NCBI RefSeq assembly: GCF_005484805.1
Contig: NZ_CP039432.1
Location: 4,464,001-4,528,000, forward strand
Direction of reading: 5' to 3'
Source of the DNA: Rhodococcus sp. SGAir0479
GTDB taxonomy: Bacteria > Actinomycetota > Actinomycetes > Mycobacteriales > Mycobacteriaceae
Length of the DNA stretch: 64,000 nucleotides
In this document: positions 19,640-29,019 of the stretch, piece after piece
Layout of the letters: each line of letters begins with the position of its first letter
How positions within the stretch are numbered: the stretch's first letter is position 1
Position numbers and translations under genes: made by a program
Notes under the pieces: model-generated
Databases searched by the model: none
Told to the model about the DNA's origin: nothing
The model's input: the letters and a program-made list of their open reading frames with translations, nothing else

Positions 19640-20170
19640 ATGACCGGAAACAGTTGGAGTAGAGAAGAACTCGAGTCCGCATATCGCCATTGGCACAACA
19701 CCGTAAATCGAGCCGGTGCCGGGGAGGGAAGCTGGCGTGACTTCCTCGAGCTGTTCACCGACGACGTCGTCTACCGCGAACAGATGGCCGGAGTTCTGAA
19801 CGGCAAGGAGGAAATCTGGAGCTGGGCCGAACCCAGCCTGGTCCAGTTCCCCGGTTCCCACACGGTGTCCTTTCCGGAGCACTTCCATCTCGTCGACGAG
19901 GCCCGCGGGGTCGTCGTCGCCAAATTGGACAACGTCATGGCCGATCCCGGTGACGGATCGGTCTGGGCCGCTCCGCACGTCAGCATTCTCACCTATGCCG
20001 GTGACGGGAAGTTCTCCGGCCAGGAGGATGTCTACGACATCGGCAGCTTCCTCGGATTGATCAAGGCGTGGGGCCGTCGGGCGATGGAACTCGGAACTTT
20101 CGACGCCGCTCAGCGCGGATGGTTCGAGCAGGTCTACCCCGAGAGCGTGCCGCGCCCCGCCGGCCGCTGA
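19640..20170 (+). CDS. NTF2-like/SnoaL-like protein
   Basis: Cytosolic protein of 176 residues with a cone-shaped NTF2-like fold signature. An N-terminal helix (SYRHW-type, here ESAYRHWHNTVNRAG) is followed by FLELFTDDVVYREQMAG and a central strand DEARGVVVAKLDNVM. Proteins of this fold act as isomerases, dehydratases or small-ligand binders, including ketosteroid isomerases, but the catalytic residues here cannot be assigned. TATCGT lies seven bases before the ATG, so the transcript may be leaderless. It sits just before the large catabolic region and might belong to it, but it has its own promoter-like element. Confidence 0.75.
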   Translation: MTGNSWSREELESAYRHWHNTVNRAGAGEGSWRDFLELFTDDVVYREQMAGVLNGKEEIWSWAEPSLVQFPGSHTVSFPEHFHLVDEARGVVVAKLDNVMADPGDGSVWAAPHVSILTYAGDGKFSGQEDVYDIGSFLGLIKAWGRRAMELGTFDAAQRGWFEQVYPESVPRPAGR

Positions 20171-20529
20171 GGCGAACGCTTGCCTGCGCGCCGCTCGCGA
20201 CCTCACCGGGCGGCGCGCATGTTCGTGGTGCCCCCGACGAAGGGCCGCCGACGCGTTGCCGAATTCTGTCCGCCCGAGCCCCCTCTCGTCAAACCGTTTG
20301 CGCCCGTTGGCCCGTAGCGGGCTCCCTCCGAGCTACGCGATGCAGGATGCGGCCGTGCTGCATTGGTCTCCCGGTGAGCGGGAGGGTGCGCGCCACGGGC
20401 ATGGGCGGTGTCCTGATAATCGCCGCTCACAGTCCACGAGTGACGGACATCACGCGGAGGGCACGACAGTGTCGGTCGACACGTCGACTCCGCTCCGGGC
20501 CGTCCCACCCCGCTGAAGGAGCCCCCACC
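20171..20529. promoter_or_regulatory. Upstream region of the ABC transporter operon
   Basis: No gene seen in these 359 bases. A perfect 10-bp inverted repeat (20185-20194 with 20210-20219) probably terminates the NTF2-like gene. GTGTCG-GT-CGACAC at 20469-20482, 48 bases before the lipoprotein start, is a possible operator. Confidence 0.4.
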
Positions 20530-21774
20530 ATGACTACACGCGGTCGAGTTCGGCGCCTGCGCCCCCTGGCCGGAATGAGCGCACTGTTGGTGGTCGGCGC
20601 AGTCGGTGTCGCCGCATGCGCTGACGACGAGTCCGCTGATGCCGACGCTCAGGTTGCGTCCACTTCGGTCCTTCCGGACAACCCGGCGACCGGGGCGGCG
20701 GTGAAAGTCGGCTTCGTGTCCACCGAAGGTGGCGCGGCGGTGTCGTTGCCCGAGATGCGCCAGGGGGCGGAAGCCGCTGTCGAGTACCTCAACAAGAACG
20801 GAGGAGGTATCGCAGGCAAGCCTGTCGAGCTGGTCGTGTGCAAGCAACAGGAGGAGCCCACCTCCGCTGCAGCCTGCGCAAACCAGTTCGTCGAGCAGAA
20901 GGTGGCCGCGGTTCTGTCGCCGGGAACATCCCAGGGACCGGCCATCGTCCCGATCGTCGTCGGTGCGGGCATTCCGTACGTGACGCTCAACGGCGTCGCA
21001 CCGATCGAGCTGACCTCACCGGAAGTTGCGGCCCTGTCCGCGGGACTTCCCGGGACCCTGACGGCGGCCGCGACCGCGGCGCAGCAGGAGGGAATGTCGA
21101 AGTTCACGTTCTTCGCCAGCGACGGCGGCGGAATCGCAGCAATGATCGATCAGATGGGTAAGCCGATCTTCCAGGGATTCGGTGTGGAGCTCGACGTGGT
21201 GCCGGTTGCCCTCGGAGTGCCGGATCCGACTCCCGTCGTCACTGCGGGGCTCGCCGGCAACCCCGACGGCGTCAGTTTCATCGGTGACGCCGCCACGTGC
21301 ACCTCGGTACTCAAGGCCGTGCAGACCACCGCGCCGACGATGAAGAAGGTGCTGATCCCGACGTGTCTGGACGAGAGCGTCGTCAAGGCCCTCGGAATCG
21401 GCAACGTCGAAGGCAACATCGGCATCACCGCCACCGACGCGCTGTCGGATCGGCCCGACTCGGTGCTCTTCCGGTCGATTCTCGCGCAGTACGCACCCGA
21501 ACTGAGCCCCACCGGATACGGGTCCACCGGCTATCAGACAGTGATGGCACTGGCCGGAGCAACCGCTGGTATCACCGGCGAGGTGACCGCTGCGTCGATC
21601 CGCGAGGCTCTGCGCACCGCCGAGAACGTCGAGATGCCTGCCGGTGGCGGTATCACGTTCACCTGCAACGGATCAGCCTTCCCGATGATGCCGTCGATCT
21701 GCTCCAAGCAGATGCTGATCGGCAAGATCGACGACAAGGGCATCCCGGTCGACCTCACGGTGACGGGCACATAG
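20530..21774 (+). CDS. LivK-type ABC transporter substrate-binding lipoprotein
   Basis: Extracytoplasmic receptor of a branched-chain-amino-acid-type (HAAT) ABC importer. The 414-residue precursor has a signal peptide with lipobox GVAAC (C30), so it should be lipid-anchored to the outer face of the membrane. The mature part shows the Periplasmic_binding_6 layout (VKVGFVSTEGG, then AAVEYLNKNGGGIAGKPVELVVC). Such receptors in actinobacterial catabolic clusters often bind aromatic, terpenoid or steroid-derived acids rather than amino acids. The ATG at 20530 follows GAAGGA. It is the first gene of a rightward run with the fused permease/ATPase and LivF. Confidence 0.93.
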   Translation: MTTRGRVRRLRPLAGMSALLVVGAVGVAACADDESADADAQVASTSVLPDNPATGAAVKVGFVSTEGGAAVSLPEMRQGAEAAVEYLNKNGGGIAGKPVELVVCKQQEEPTSAAACANQFVEQKVAAVLSPGTSQGPAIVPIVVGAGIPYVTLNGVAPIELTSPEVAALSAGLPGTLTAAATAAQQEGMSKFTFFASDGGGIAAMIDQMGKPIFQGFGVELDVVPVALGVPDPTPVVTAGLAGNPDGVSFIGDAATCTSVLKAVQTTAPTMKKVLIPTCLDESVVKALGIGNVEGNIGITATDALSDRPDSVLFRSILAQYAPELSPTGYGSTGYQTVMALAGATAGITGEVTAASIREALRTAENVEMPAGGGITFTCNGSAFPMMPSICSKQMLIGKIDDKGIPVDLTVTGT

Positions 21775-21801
21775 TCCGCGGCATCCCTCGAAGGAAGAAT
21801 C

Positions 21802-24588
21802 ATGACCGACCATCTGGCGTTTCTCGTGCTCGGCCTGGGGAACGGCGCCGTGTACGCCGCAATCGGCTTGGCGCTCGTGATGACGTTCAAGAGTTCCGGC
21901 GTCGTCAACTTCGCCACGGGTGCCGTGGCCCTCTATACCGCCTACACATACGCGCTGCTGCGCACGGGCGAACTGATGGTCCCTGTGCCGGGGCTCCCCC
22001 GCACGGTCGACCTCGGTGGGCCGATGGGGGTGGCCCCGGCCATCGGTATCTCGCTCCTCATCTCCATGCTGTCGGGATTGCTGTTCTACGCATTGATCTT
22101 TCGTCCGCTACGGCACGCGACGGTGGTCGCGAAGGCGGTCGCGTCGATCGGACTGATGATCGTTCTGCAGGCGCTCATCGCGCTGCGGGTGGGAACCGAA
22201 ATCGTTTCCGTAGAACCGATCTTCGCGCTCGACAGCATCACCATCGGATCGAGGCACGCCCCGACCGATCGCATCTGGCTCGCCGCCACGATCATCGGCC
22301 TCGCCGTGATCGCCACCGTGGTGTTCCGCTACACCCGGTTCGGCATCGCAACGGAAGCAGCCGCCGAGTCGGAGAAGGGCGCGTACCTGACCGGCCTGTC
22401 GCCGGATCGCATCGCCTTCGCCAACTGGGCGTTGTCGTCCGCGGTGGCGGGTCTCGGCGGCATTCTGATCGCACCGATCGTCGCACTCAATCCCGTTGCC
22501 TACTCGATGTTCATCGTGCCGGCGCTCGCCGCGACACTGGTCGGCAACTTCCGTTCGGTGTGGTTCACCGTCATCGCCGGCACAGCGATCGGCGCCCTGC
22601 AGGCCGAGTCGACCAATCTGCAGTATCTACTCGACTGGTTCCCGCGTGCAGGTATGGCGGAGGCGATTCCGCTGCTTCTCATCTTGGTGTTCCTGGTGTT
22701 CAAAGGCCGGCCTCTACCGGACCGCGGCAGCGTCGTCCGGCAGCAGCTGGGGCACGCCCCTCGACCCGAGCGAATCCTCGTGCCCGCGGCCGCCGCGGTG
22801 GCGGTCGCCGGGGTGGCCTTGTCGGTCACCAGCGGCAGCTACCGTGCTGCGATCATCAGCAGCATCATCTTCGCCGTGATCGCGCTCTCCCAGGTGGTGG
22901 TCACCGGTTACAGCGGGCAGATATCCCTCGCCCAACTGACTCTCGCGGGTGTGGGCGCCTATTCGATCAGCGTTCTCAACACGCACCTGGGGATACCCTT
23001 CCCTTTCGCACCGTTGATCGGCGCGCTGGTCGCCAGCGTCGTCGGGATCGTGATCGGGTTGCCCGCTCTGCGTGTTCGCGGGCTACCACTGACCGTGGTG
23101 ACGCTCGCGCTGGCGGTGTTCCTGGAAGCCTTCTGGTTCCGCAATCCCCAATTGAACGGTGGAGTTGCGGGTGCCCCGGTGGACACCCCCCGCGTCTTCG
23201 GATTCGATCTCGGTATCGGTGCCGGTGAGAACTATCCGCGGCTCGCGTTCGGAGCGCTGTGCCTGACCGTCCTGGTGGTGGCGGCGCTGGGGGTGGTGTG
23301 GCTTCGGCGCAGCCGACTCGGCACCGACATGCTGGCTGTACGCGCCAACGAGCGCTCCGCCGCCGCGGCCGGTATCAACGTTTCGCGCACCAAACTTGCC
23401 GCCTTTGCGATCGGCGCCTTCCTGGCCGGACTGGCGGGCTCGCTGATGGCCTGCCAACAAACACTCGCCACCCCCGAACCGTTCACCGTGTTCCTCGGCA
23501 TCACGCTCTTCGCCATCATGTACATCGCCGGAGTCACGTCCGTGACCGGTGCCGTCCTGGCGGGGCTCCTCGCTCCCGGTGGCGTGGTGTACCTGCTCGT
23601 CGACAGGTTCCTGCACATCGGCGAGTACTACGCCGTGATCAGCGGTGTACTGCTGATCGTGACCGTCATGGTGAACCCCGACGGGATCGCCGCCCGACTG
23701 CCGCGGATTCCGATTCCGTCGATCCGCAGACGGTCCGACACCGCACAGCCGCCTCCGGCTACAGCAGTCCGAGAAGCGAGCACGAGAGCGACGACCGGTG
23801 CTCCGCTTCTCACGGTCGACGCGCTCGGGGTGGGATACGGCGCGGTGACCGCCGCCGAGAATGTCACGTTCGAGGTCCGCCCCGGTGAGATCGTCGGACT
23901 CATCGGCCCCAACGGGGCGGGTAAGACCACCGTGATCGATGCCGTCACCGGGTTCGTCGGTTCGACCGGAAGGGTCCTTCTCGACGGCGTCGACGTGAGC
24001 ACGTTGCCCCCGCACCTGCGCAGCCGGAAGGGAATGGGACGTAGTTTCCAGGACGTCGAACTGTACGACGATCTCACCGTCACCGAGAACGTCGCCGTCG
24101 GGGCCTCGCGAGCCGGGGGAAGGGCGGTCGCAGCGGCACGCGTCCGCGTCGCCCTGGATACGGTCGGCCTCGACGACGTCGCGGACGCCGAGGTGGCAAC
24201 GCTGTCGCAGGGACAGCGGCAGCTCGTCTCCGTCGCCCGCGTTCTCGTCGCGTCCCCGAAGGTGGCGTTGCTCGACGAGCCCGCGGCCGGGCTCGACAGT
24301 GCCGAGAGCCGGTCGCTCGGTCGGCGGCTCCGCGACGCCCGCGACGCGGGAGCCTCGATCCTGCTCGTCGAGCACGACATGGAGCTGGTGCTCACGATCT
24401 GCGACCGGGTGGTCGTCCTCGACCTGGGGCGGGTCGTGGCGTGCGGTACTCCGGACGAGGTGCGGCGCGACGAGCGCGTGATCAGCGCATACCTGGGCGC
24501 ACCGGCGGGGGACGTGAACGCCGCCCGGGATGTGATTCCCGAACTCGCCGCCCTCCCGGCAAACGAGGAGAAAGAGGTGCTGTCGTGA
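21802..24588 (+). CDS. LivH-LivM-LivG triple-fusion ABC transporter protein
   Basis: Single 928-residue polypeptide containing three components normally encoded separately in HAAT-type importers. Residues about 1-300 are a LivH permease (GAVYAAIGLALVMTFKSSGVVNF). Residues about 320-640 are a LivM permease (GYSGQISLAQLTLAGVGAYS). Residues about 670-905 are a LivG ATPase, with Walker A GPNGAGKTT near residue 703, signature LSQGQRQ, Walker B VALLDEPAAGL and H-loop VEHDM. A low-complexity linker rich in Pro, Ala and Thr joins LivM to LivG. There is no stop or frameshift in the reading frame. It is followed by LivF with a GTGA overlap. LivM-LivG fusions are known; the three-part fusion is less common. 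Confidence 0.93.
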   Translation: MTDHLAFLVLGLGNGAVYAAIGLALVMTFKSSGVVNFATGAVALYTAYTYALLRTGELMVPVPGLPRTVDLGGPMGVAPAIGISLLISMLSGLLFYALIFRPLRHATVVAKAVASIGLMIVLQALIALRVGTEIVSVEPIFALDSITIGSRHAPTDRIWLAATIIGLAVIATVVFRYTRFGIATEAAAESEKGAYLTGLSPDRIAFANWALSSAVAGLGGILIAPIVALNPVAYSMFIVPALAATLVGNFRSVWFTVIAGTAIGALQAESTNLQYLLDWFPRAGMAEAIPLLLILVFLVFKGRPLPDRGSVVRQQLGHAPRPERILVPAAAAVAVAGVALSVTSGSYRAAIISSIIFAVIALSQVVVTGYSGQISLAQLTLAGVGAYSISVLNTHLGIPFPFAPLIGALVASVVGIVIGLPALRVRGLPLTVVTLALAVFLEAFWFRNPQLNGGVAGAPVDTPRVFGFDLGIGAGENYPRLAFGALCLTVLVVAALGVVWLRRSRLGTDMLAVRANERSAAAAGINVSRTKLAAFAIGAFLAGLAGSLMACQQTLATPEPFTVFLGITLFAIMYIAGVTSVTGAVLAGLLAPGGVVYLLVDRFLHIGEYYAVISGVLLIVTVMVNPDGIAARLPRIPIPSIRRRSDTAQPPPATAVREASTRATTGAPLLTVDALGVGYGAVTAAENVTFEVRPGEIVGLIGPNGAGKTTVIDAVTGFVGSTGRVLLDGVDVSTLPPHLRSRKGMGRSFQDVELYDDLTVTENVAVGASRAGGRAVAAARVRVALDTVGLDDVADAEVATLSQGQRQLVSVARVLVASPKVALLDEPAAGLDSAESRSLGRRLRDARDAGASILLVEHDMELVLTICDRVVVLDLGRVVACGTPDEVRRDERVISAYLGAPAGDVNAARDVIPELAALPANEEKEVLS

Positions 24589-25355
24589 GCGGATTGCTCC
24601 TTCGGAACGTGTCCACCGGGTACCTCCCGGCCCGGCCGTGTGTGCGGAACGTCGACCTGGAGGTGGAGCGGGGGAGGATCGCCTGCCTACTCGGCCCCAA
24701 CGGGGCCGGGAAGACGACCCTGCTGCTCGCGCTCGCCGGCTTGTTGCCCAGGTTCACAGGCGACGTCGTCGTCGACGGACTTGTCGTCGAAAGCGGCCGA
24801 CCGCGACAAGCGGTGCAATCCGGCCTGGTTCTGGTTCCCGACGACCGTGCCTTGTTCCGGGAGTTGAGCGCGGGCGACAACCTCCGGCTGGCCGTGGCGG
24901 ACCGGAAGAGGCGGCGCGGTGCGATCGACGAGGTCCTCGAATACTTTCCGGCACTGGAGAAGCGGATGGCGGTCGCGGCGGGGCGACTGTCCGGCGGCGA
25001 GCAGCAGATGCTGGCGATCGGCCGGGCCATCCTGCAGCGCCCGAAAGTTCTGTTGATCGACGAACTGAGTATGGGGTTGGCCCCCGTGATCGTCGACGAC
25101 ATCCTCGCCGCCTTGCGCCGTCTCGCAACGGAACGAGGGATGTCGGTGCTGTTGGTCGAACAGCACGTGCATCTCGCGCTCCGGACCGCCGACGATGCCG
25201 CGGTACTGGTACACGGGAGCGTGGCGTTGACGGATTCGGCTGCTGCGCTGAGCACCGAACCCGCCCGGATCGAGCGGGCATACCTCGGTGCGGCGGCTCG
25301 GGTGTACGAGCCGACCGGCGTCGTACGGGAGCACCCGACAGTGGATGACCGCTGA
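24585..25355 (+). CDS. LivF-type ABC transporter ATPase
   Basis: Second ATPase of the HAAT-type importer, 256 residues, energising uptake from the cytoplasmic face. Walker A GPNGAGKTT, signature RLSGGEQQ, Walker B VLLIDELSMGL and H-loop VEQHV are all present. Walker B has DEL in place of the usual DEP, normal for LivF. The GTG at 24585 overlaps the stop of the fused permease gene by four bases, so production is translationally coupled. It completes the four-gene-equivalent transporter together with the LivK-type lipoprotein. Confidence 0.93.
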   Translation: MSGLLLRNVSTGYLPARPCVRNVDLEVERGRIACLLGPNGAGKTTLLLALAGLLPRFTGDVVVDGLVVESGRPRQAVQSGLVLVPDDRALFRELSAGDNLRLAVADRKRRRGAIDEVLEYFPALEKRMAVAAGRLSGGEQQMLAIGRAILQRPKVLLIDELSMGLAPVIVDDILAALRRLATERGMSVLLVEQHVHLALRTADDAAVLVHGSVALTDSAAALSTEPARIERAYLGAAARVYEPTGVVREHPTVDDR

Positions 25356-25401
25356 GCGGGACGGCCACCGTCACGTCCCTGCGCGGAACCTATCGTCCGT
25401 T

Positions 25402-25428
25402 GTGAAAGCTGTTGTGCCGCAGCTTCAC
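25402..25428. terminator. Inverted repeat between livF-like and SMP-30-like genes
   Basis: GTGAAAGCTG pairs with CAGCTTCAC across an 8-base loop, with one bulged A. It may partly terminate the transporter transcript, or may be an operator for the SMP-30-like gene 85 bases downstream. A short direct repeat, GGCCAGTA, occurs twice in tandem at 25466-25485. Confidence 0.35.
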
Positions 25429-25512
25429 GATACGAGCCAGGTGTGCCGCACCGGCGGATCTCCGAGGCCAGTAGGCCAGTAGGCCAGGTCGCCCTCATCG
25501 AAAGGCCCTCTC

Positions 25513-26460
25513 ATGACCAACGTTGTCGCCGACACCGCCGCCGCCGTCGCGGAGGCTGGAGCTCGCGTCGTCGAGCCCCGCAAGATCACCGGAGGATTCT
25601 CCTGGCCGGAATGCCCGCGCTGGCACGACGGCACCTTCTGGTTCTCCGACATGTACACATCGACACTGAAGACGATCGACACCGAGGGAAACGTCACGGT
25701 GGTGGTCGACGCATCCGGGCGCCGAGCGGGAAGTGGGGTGCCGATCGTTCTCGGGGGCTTCGGCTGGCTTCCGGACGGGCGCCTGCTCGTGACCTCGATG
25801 CACGAAAAGCTCGTCCTCGTCCACGGCGGACACCGCCCGGACGACCTCGAGGTGTACACCGACGTGTCGGAGCTCGCGCCGGCTCCGATCAACGACATGG
25901 TCGTCGACGTCGACGGTCGTGCCTACGTGACGCAGCTCGGATTCGACTTGTTCAAGGGTGACGAACCGGTGCCGTCCCCGATCATCGTCGTCGAACCCGA
26001 CGGATCGGCGTCCACGGCCGACTCGGTGGGACCACTGCTGTGCGCCAATGGAATCGCCGTCAGTGCCGACGGGACGAAGGTGTACACCGCCGAGGTCATG
26101 GATCGGAAGATCACGGTCATCGACCGGGCCGTCGACGGTACGCTCTCCAACCCCCGGACCTTCGCGACGTGTCCGTTCCTTCCCGACGGCATCGGACTGG
26201 ACGAGGACGGCGGGGTGTGGGCAGCAATGCCCGGGAGCGGATACGTCGCCCGATTCACGGAGGACGGGATGACGGACGCGATTCCCGTTCCGCTGGAGGA
26301 CGGTGTCGCGTCGGCGTGCCTGCTCGGTGGACCCGACCGCTCCACGCTCTACCTGACTGTCGGAGTAGAGGTCTACGACTTCGAGAAGTCCGCACGGGAC
26401 GCGCTCGGCAGCATCTGGGTCGCGGACGTCTCCCGACGCGGTGGCGACACCCGACCCTGA
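25513..26460 (+). CDS. SMP-30/gluconolactonase-family protein
   Basis: Six-bladed beta-propeller lactonase family, metal-dependent. The 315-residue protein has motifs of the SMP-30/LRE region: WPECPRWHDGTFWFSDM near the N-terminus carrying the family glutamate, INDMVVDVDGRAYVT, then ANGIAVSADGTKVYTAE and DGIGLDEDGGVW. These carry the metal-ligand Glu, Asn and Asp positions of the family. In this setting, with two Baeyer-Villiger monooxygenases in the same region, a lactonase opening a ring-expanded lactone is a sensible guess. The ATG at 25513 has GAAAGG nine bases upstream. Confidence 0.88.
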   Translation: MTNVVADTAAAVAEAGARVVEPRKITGGFSWPECPRWHDGTFWFSDMYTSTLKTIDTEGNVTVVVDASGRRAGSGVPIVLGGFGWLPDGRLLVTSMHEKLVLVHGGHRPDDLEVYTDVSELAPAPINDMVVDVDGRAYVTQLGFDLFKGDEPVPSPIIVVEPDGSASTADSVGPLLCANGIAVSADGTKVYTAEVMDRKITVIDRAVDGTLSNPRTFATCPFLPDGIGLDEDGGVWAAMPGSGYVARFTEDGMTDAIPVPLEDGVASACLLGGPDRSTLYLTVGVEVYDFEKSARDALGSIWVADVSRRGGDTRP

Positions 26461-26493
26461 CACCACTCCACTGCGCACATTCGAGGAAAACCC

Positions 26494-27402
26494 ATGACTG
26501 AAATGGATTTCGCCCACTGCGTCGTGATCATCACCGGCGCCGGCCGCGGTATCGGCCGCGCGCACGCCGAGTTGCTCGCCTCGAGAGGAGCCGCCGTGGT
26601 CGTCGGCGATCTCGGCGCCGCGATCGACGGCTCCGGAGTGGACGGCGACGACCCGGCACGTGAGGTCGCCGACGCGATCACCGCGGCGGGCGGCAGGGCG
26701 GTCGCCTGTTCTGCCGACGTCTCGACGGAGCAAGGTGCCGTCGCGCTGGTGGACGCGGCACTGTCGACGTTCGGCCGGCTCGACGCCGTCATCAACAACG
26801 CGGGCATCGTTCGCACCGCCCCGTTCGATCAGGTACCCGACGAGGAGTACCAGCGGCACTTGGACGTCCACTACTTCGGAACCCTGCGGCTGTGCCGCGC
26901 CGCGTGGCCGCATCTGGTGAACTCGCCCGCCGGACGGGTGGTCAATACGATCTCCCAGGCCATGCTGGGCAATCCCGGGATGTCACACTACGGAGGGTCG
27001 AAGGGTGCGGTTTTCGGATTGACCCGCAACCTCGCGCTGGAGGGTCTCGAGGCGGGGATCAAGGTCAACGCGATCGCGCCGGGTGCAGGGACCCGCATGG
27101 CGGAGGCCTCGGCGGACTCCCTCTCGCCGGAAGTGATGGAGTACATGCGTACCCAGCTTCGTCCGGAGCACGTCGCCCCTGTCGCGGCGTATCTGGTGAG
27201 TGCCGCGTGCACCGTGACGGGTGAGGTGTTCAACCTCGCCGGCGGCGGCGTCAACCGGCTCGCCGTCCTCAACACCGTGGGGATCCACGACCCGGCTCTC
27301 ACGGTCGAGACCGTGGCGGATCGGTTCGACGAGATCATGGCGATCACACCCGATGCCGTCCCGCAGATCGTCGCCCCCGCCGAGGTTCCGGCGGCGTCCT
27401 GA
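26494..27402 (+). CDS. Short-chain dehydrogenase/reductase (SDR)
   Basis: NAD(P)-dependent oxidoreductase for alcohols/ketones, 302 residues. It has TGAGRGIG (cofactor binding), NNAG, and the catalytic Ser-Tyr-Lys in SQAMLGNPGMSHYGGSKG. The acidic residue after the second strand (GDLGAAID) favours NAD. A C-terminal extension of about 50 residues past the usual SDR end is typical of the longer MaoC-less HSD4-like and limonene/carveol-type SDRs. It lies 33 bases behind the SMP-30-like gene and precedes the P450 gene, so it may oxidise the hydroxyl that the P450 installs. Start supported by GAGGAAAA. Confidence 0.9.
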   Translation: MTEMDFAHCVVIITGAGRGIGRAHAELLASRGAAVVVGDLGAAIDGSGVDGDDPAREVADAITAAGGRAVACSADVSTEQGAVALVDAALSTFGRLDAVINNAGIVRTAPFDQVPDEEYQRHLDVHYFGTLRLCRAAWPHLVNSPAGRVVNTISQAMLGNPGMSHYGGSKGAVFGLTRNLALEGLEAGIKVNAIAPGAGTRMAEASADSLSPEVMEYMRTQLRPEHVAPVAAYLVSAACTVTGEVFNLAGGGVNRLAVLNTVGIHDPALTVETVADRFDEIMAITPDAVPQIVAPAEVPAAS

Positions 27403-27442
27403 CCGCATCACTACGACATCGCCTCAGCACCAGGAGATCACA

Positions 27443-28690
27443 GTGAGTTCAACGAATTTCCAGACCACGACTACAGAACCGGTCGACACCTCCTACCCGT
27501 TCGGGCCGGTGACCCCGAACGAGGCCGTGCGTAGATACGTCGCGATCGCCGCGGACCGCCCCATGACGAAGATGACCATGCCCATCGGCGGTGATGTCTG
27601 GGTGATTCATCGCAACGCCGCCGCGCGGCAGATGCTCGGTGACCCACGCTTCGTACGAGAACCGTTCCGCACGGGCAAGCGCGCCGTGCCCTACTTCGTG
27701 GAGTTCCCGGATTTCCTGAAGGGCACTCTTCAATTCGAGGATCCGCCGCACCACACGCAGCTGCGCAAACTCGTCCAGAAGTCGATTTCCCCGAAACGCG
27801 TACGTGCGATGCGGGAATCGGCGGTGGCATACGCACACCAGCTGATCGACGACATGGTGGCGAAGGGGTCGCCGACCAACCTGGTTCCCGAGTATGCGGT
27901 TGCACTGCCGATCCAGATGCTGGCAAACCTGATCGGCGTACCGCCGGCCGACCGGCCGAAGTTCCAGAAGTGGAGTGCCGCGACTCTCGCGGTGGCGAAC
28001 ATGCCCGAGGAAGAGCTCCTGCAGAACATGACCGAGCTCGCGGGGTACTTGACCGCGCTGATCGACGAGCGACGCAAGCAGCCGCGCGAGGATCTCCTCA
28101 GCGATCTGGCGAACGCACCGCACAAGGACGAAAGTCTCTCGGACGGCGAGATCCTCACCATCGCCATGCTGCTGATCACCGCCGGATTCGACAACACCGC
28201 GAACTTCATCTGTGCCGGCGTGCTGTCCCTGCTGAAGAATCCGGATCAGCTGGCGGTCTTCCTCGAGGATGTCGACGGCGTCGCACCGACCGCGGTCGAG
28301 GAGATACTGCGGCACGGCCGAATGTGCATGTACGACAAGGCCAGCGGTGGCGGTGGCCTCGTGCCGTTCGTCGCGACCGAAGACGTCGAGATCGACGGTC
28401 AGCTCGTCGCGAGGGGGGATGCGATCCTGGTGGACCCGGCGTCGGTGAACCACGAGGGCCGGGCATATCCCGATGGGGATCGATTCGACGTGCGCCGCAG
28501 CGACAATCCGCACATGACGCTGAGCTATGGGCTGCACCATTGTCTGGGCGCGCCGCTCGCACGCATGGAGATGCAGGTGGCGTTGTCGGTTCTGTTCACA
28601 CGACTTCCCGGTCTGACGCTCGAGGGTGACCCGGTGATGGACATGAACAATCTCACCACGCCCATCGTCGATCTCCCCGTTTCCTGGTAG
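27443..28690 (+). CDS. Cytochrome P450
   Basis: Haem monooxygenase, 415 residues, soluble bacterial class I type fed by ferredoxin and ferredoxin reductase encoded directly downstream. ExxR is E287-R290, and the haem-ligand cysteine is C367 in SYGLHHCLGAPLAR. The usual FGxG start of the haem loop is changed to LSYG, so the conserved Phe is missing. The I-helix reads AGFDNTAN rather than AGxDTT, with Asn after the acidic residue. These differences suggest an unusual subfamily, not a dead enzyme. The GTG at 27443 follows AGGAG by six bases. The natural substrate is unknown; hydroxylation of an alicyclic substrate fits the neighbourhood. Confidence 0.95.
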   Translation: MSSTNFQTTTTEPVDTSYPFGPVTPNEAVRRYVAIAADRPMTKMTMPIGGDVWVIHRNAAARQMLGDPRFVREPFRTGKRAVPYFVEFPDFLKGTLQFEDPPHHTQLRKLVQKSISPKRVRAMRESAVAYAHQLIDDMVAKGSPTNLVPEYAVALPIQMLANLIGVPPADRPKFQKWSAATLAVANMPEEELLQNMTELAGYLTALIDERRKQPREDLLSDLANAPHKDESLSDGEILTIAMLLITAGFDNTANFICAGVLSLLKNPDQLAVFLEDVDGVAPTAVEEILRHGRMCMYDKASGGGGLVPFVATEDVEIDGQLVARGDAILVDPASVNHEGRAYPDGDRFDVRRSDNPHMTLSYGLHHCLGAPLARMEMQVALSVLFTRLPGLTLEGDPVMDMNNLTTPIVDLPVSW

Positions 28691-28698
28691 GGGCTGTC

Positions 28699-29019
28699 GT
28701 GCCGAAGGTCTTCTACGTTCAGCCCGATGGCTCCGAGCGCGTCGTCGACGGCGCCGCGGGCGATTCCGTCATGTCCACCGCGGTGCGGAACGGCGTGCGA
28801 GGCATCGTCGGTCAGTGCGGTGGCTCCCTCTCGTGTGCCACCTGCCACGTCTACCTCGCCGCGGACGACCGGCAGTACTTCGACGGTCCCGGCGAGGACG
28901 AGGACGAGATGCTGGATTGCACGGCGAGCGACCGCGAAGACACCTCGCGGCTGTCGTGTCAGCTGGTCCTCCGTGAGGGTGTCGACGTTCACGTGACAGT
29001 GCCCGATGAGCAGACCTGA
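28699..29019 (+). CDS. [2Fe-2S] ferredoxin, putidaredoxin type
   Basis: Electron carrier of 106 residues for the neighbouring P450. Cluster ligands are C40, C46, C49 and C87 in the adrenodoxin/putidaredoxin pattern (CGGSLSCATC, then a distant Cys). An acidic stretch (GPGEDEDEMLD) forms the interaction face known for this family. The GTG at 28699 lies eight bases after the P450 stop. The gene overlaps the ferredoxin reductase gene by 14 bases. It is the typical partner of class I P450s. Confidence 0.95.
   Translation: MPKVFYVQPDGSERVVDGAAGDSVMSTAVRNGVRGIVGQCGGSLSCATCHVYLAADDRQYFDGPGEDEDEMLDCTASDREDTSRLSCQLVLREGVDVHVTVPDEQT

Noticed and set aside
25466-25490. Tandem GGCCAGTA repeats considered as a CRISPR or VNTR trace
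   Set aside because: Only about two and a half short units without spacers.
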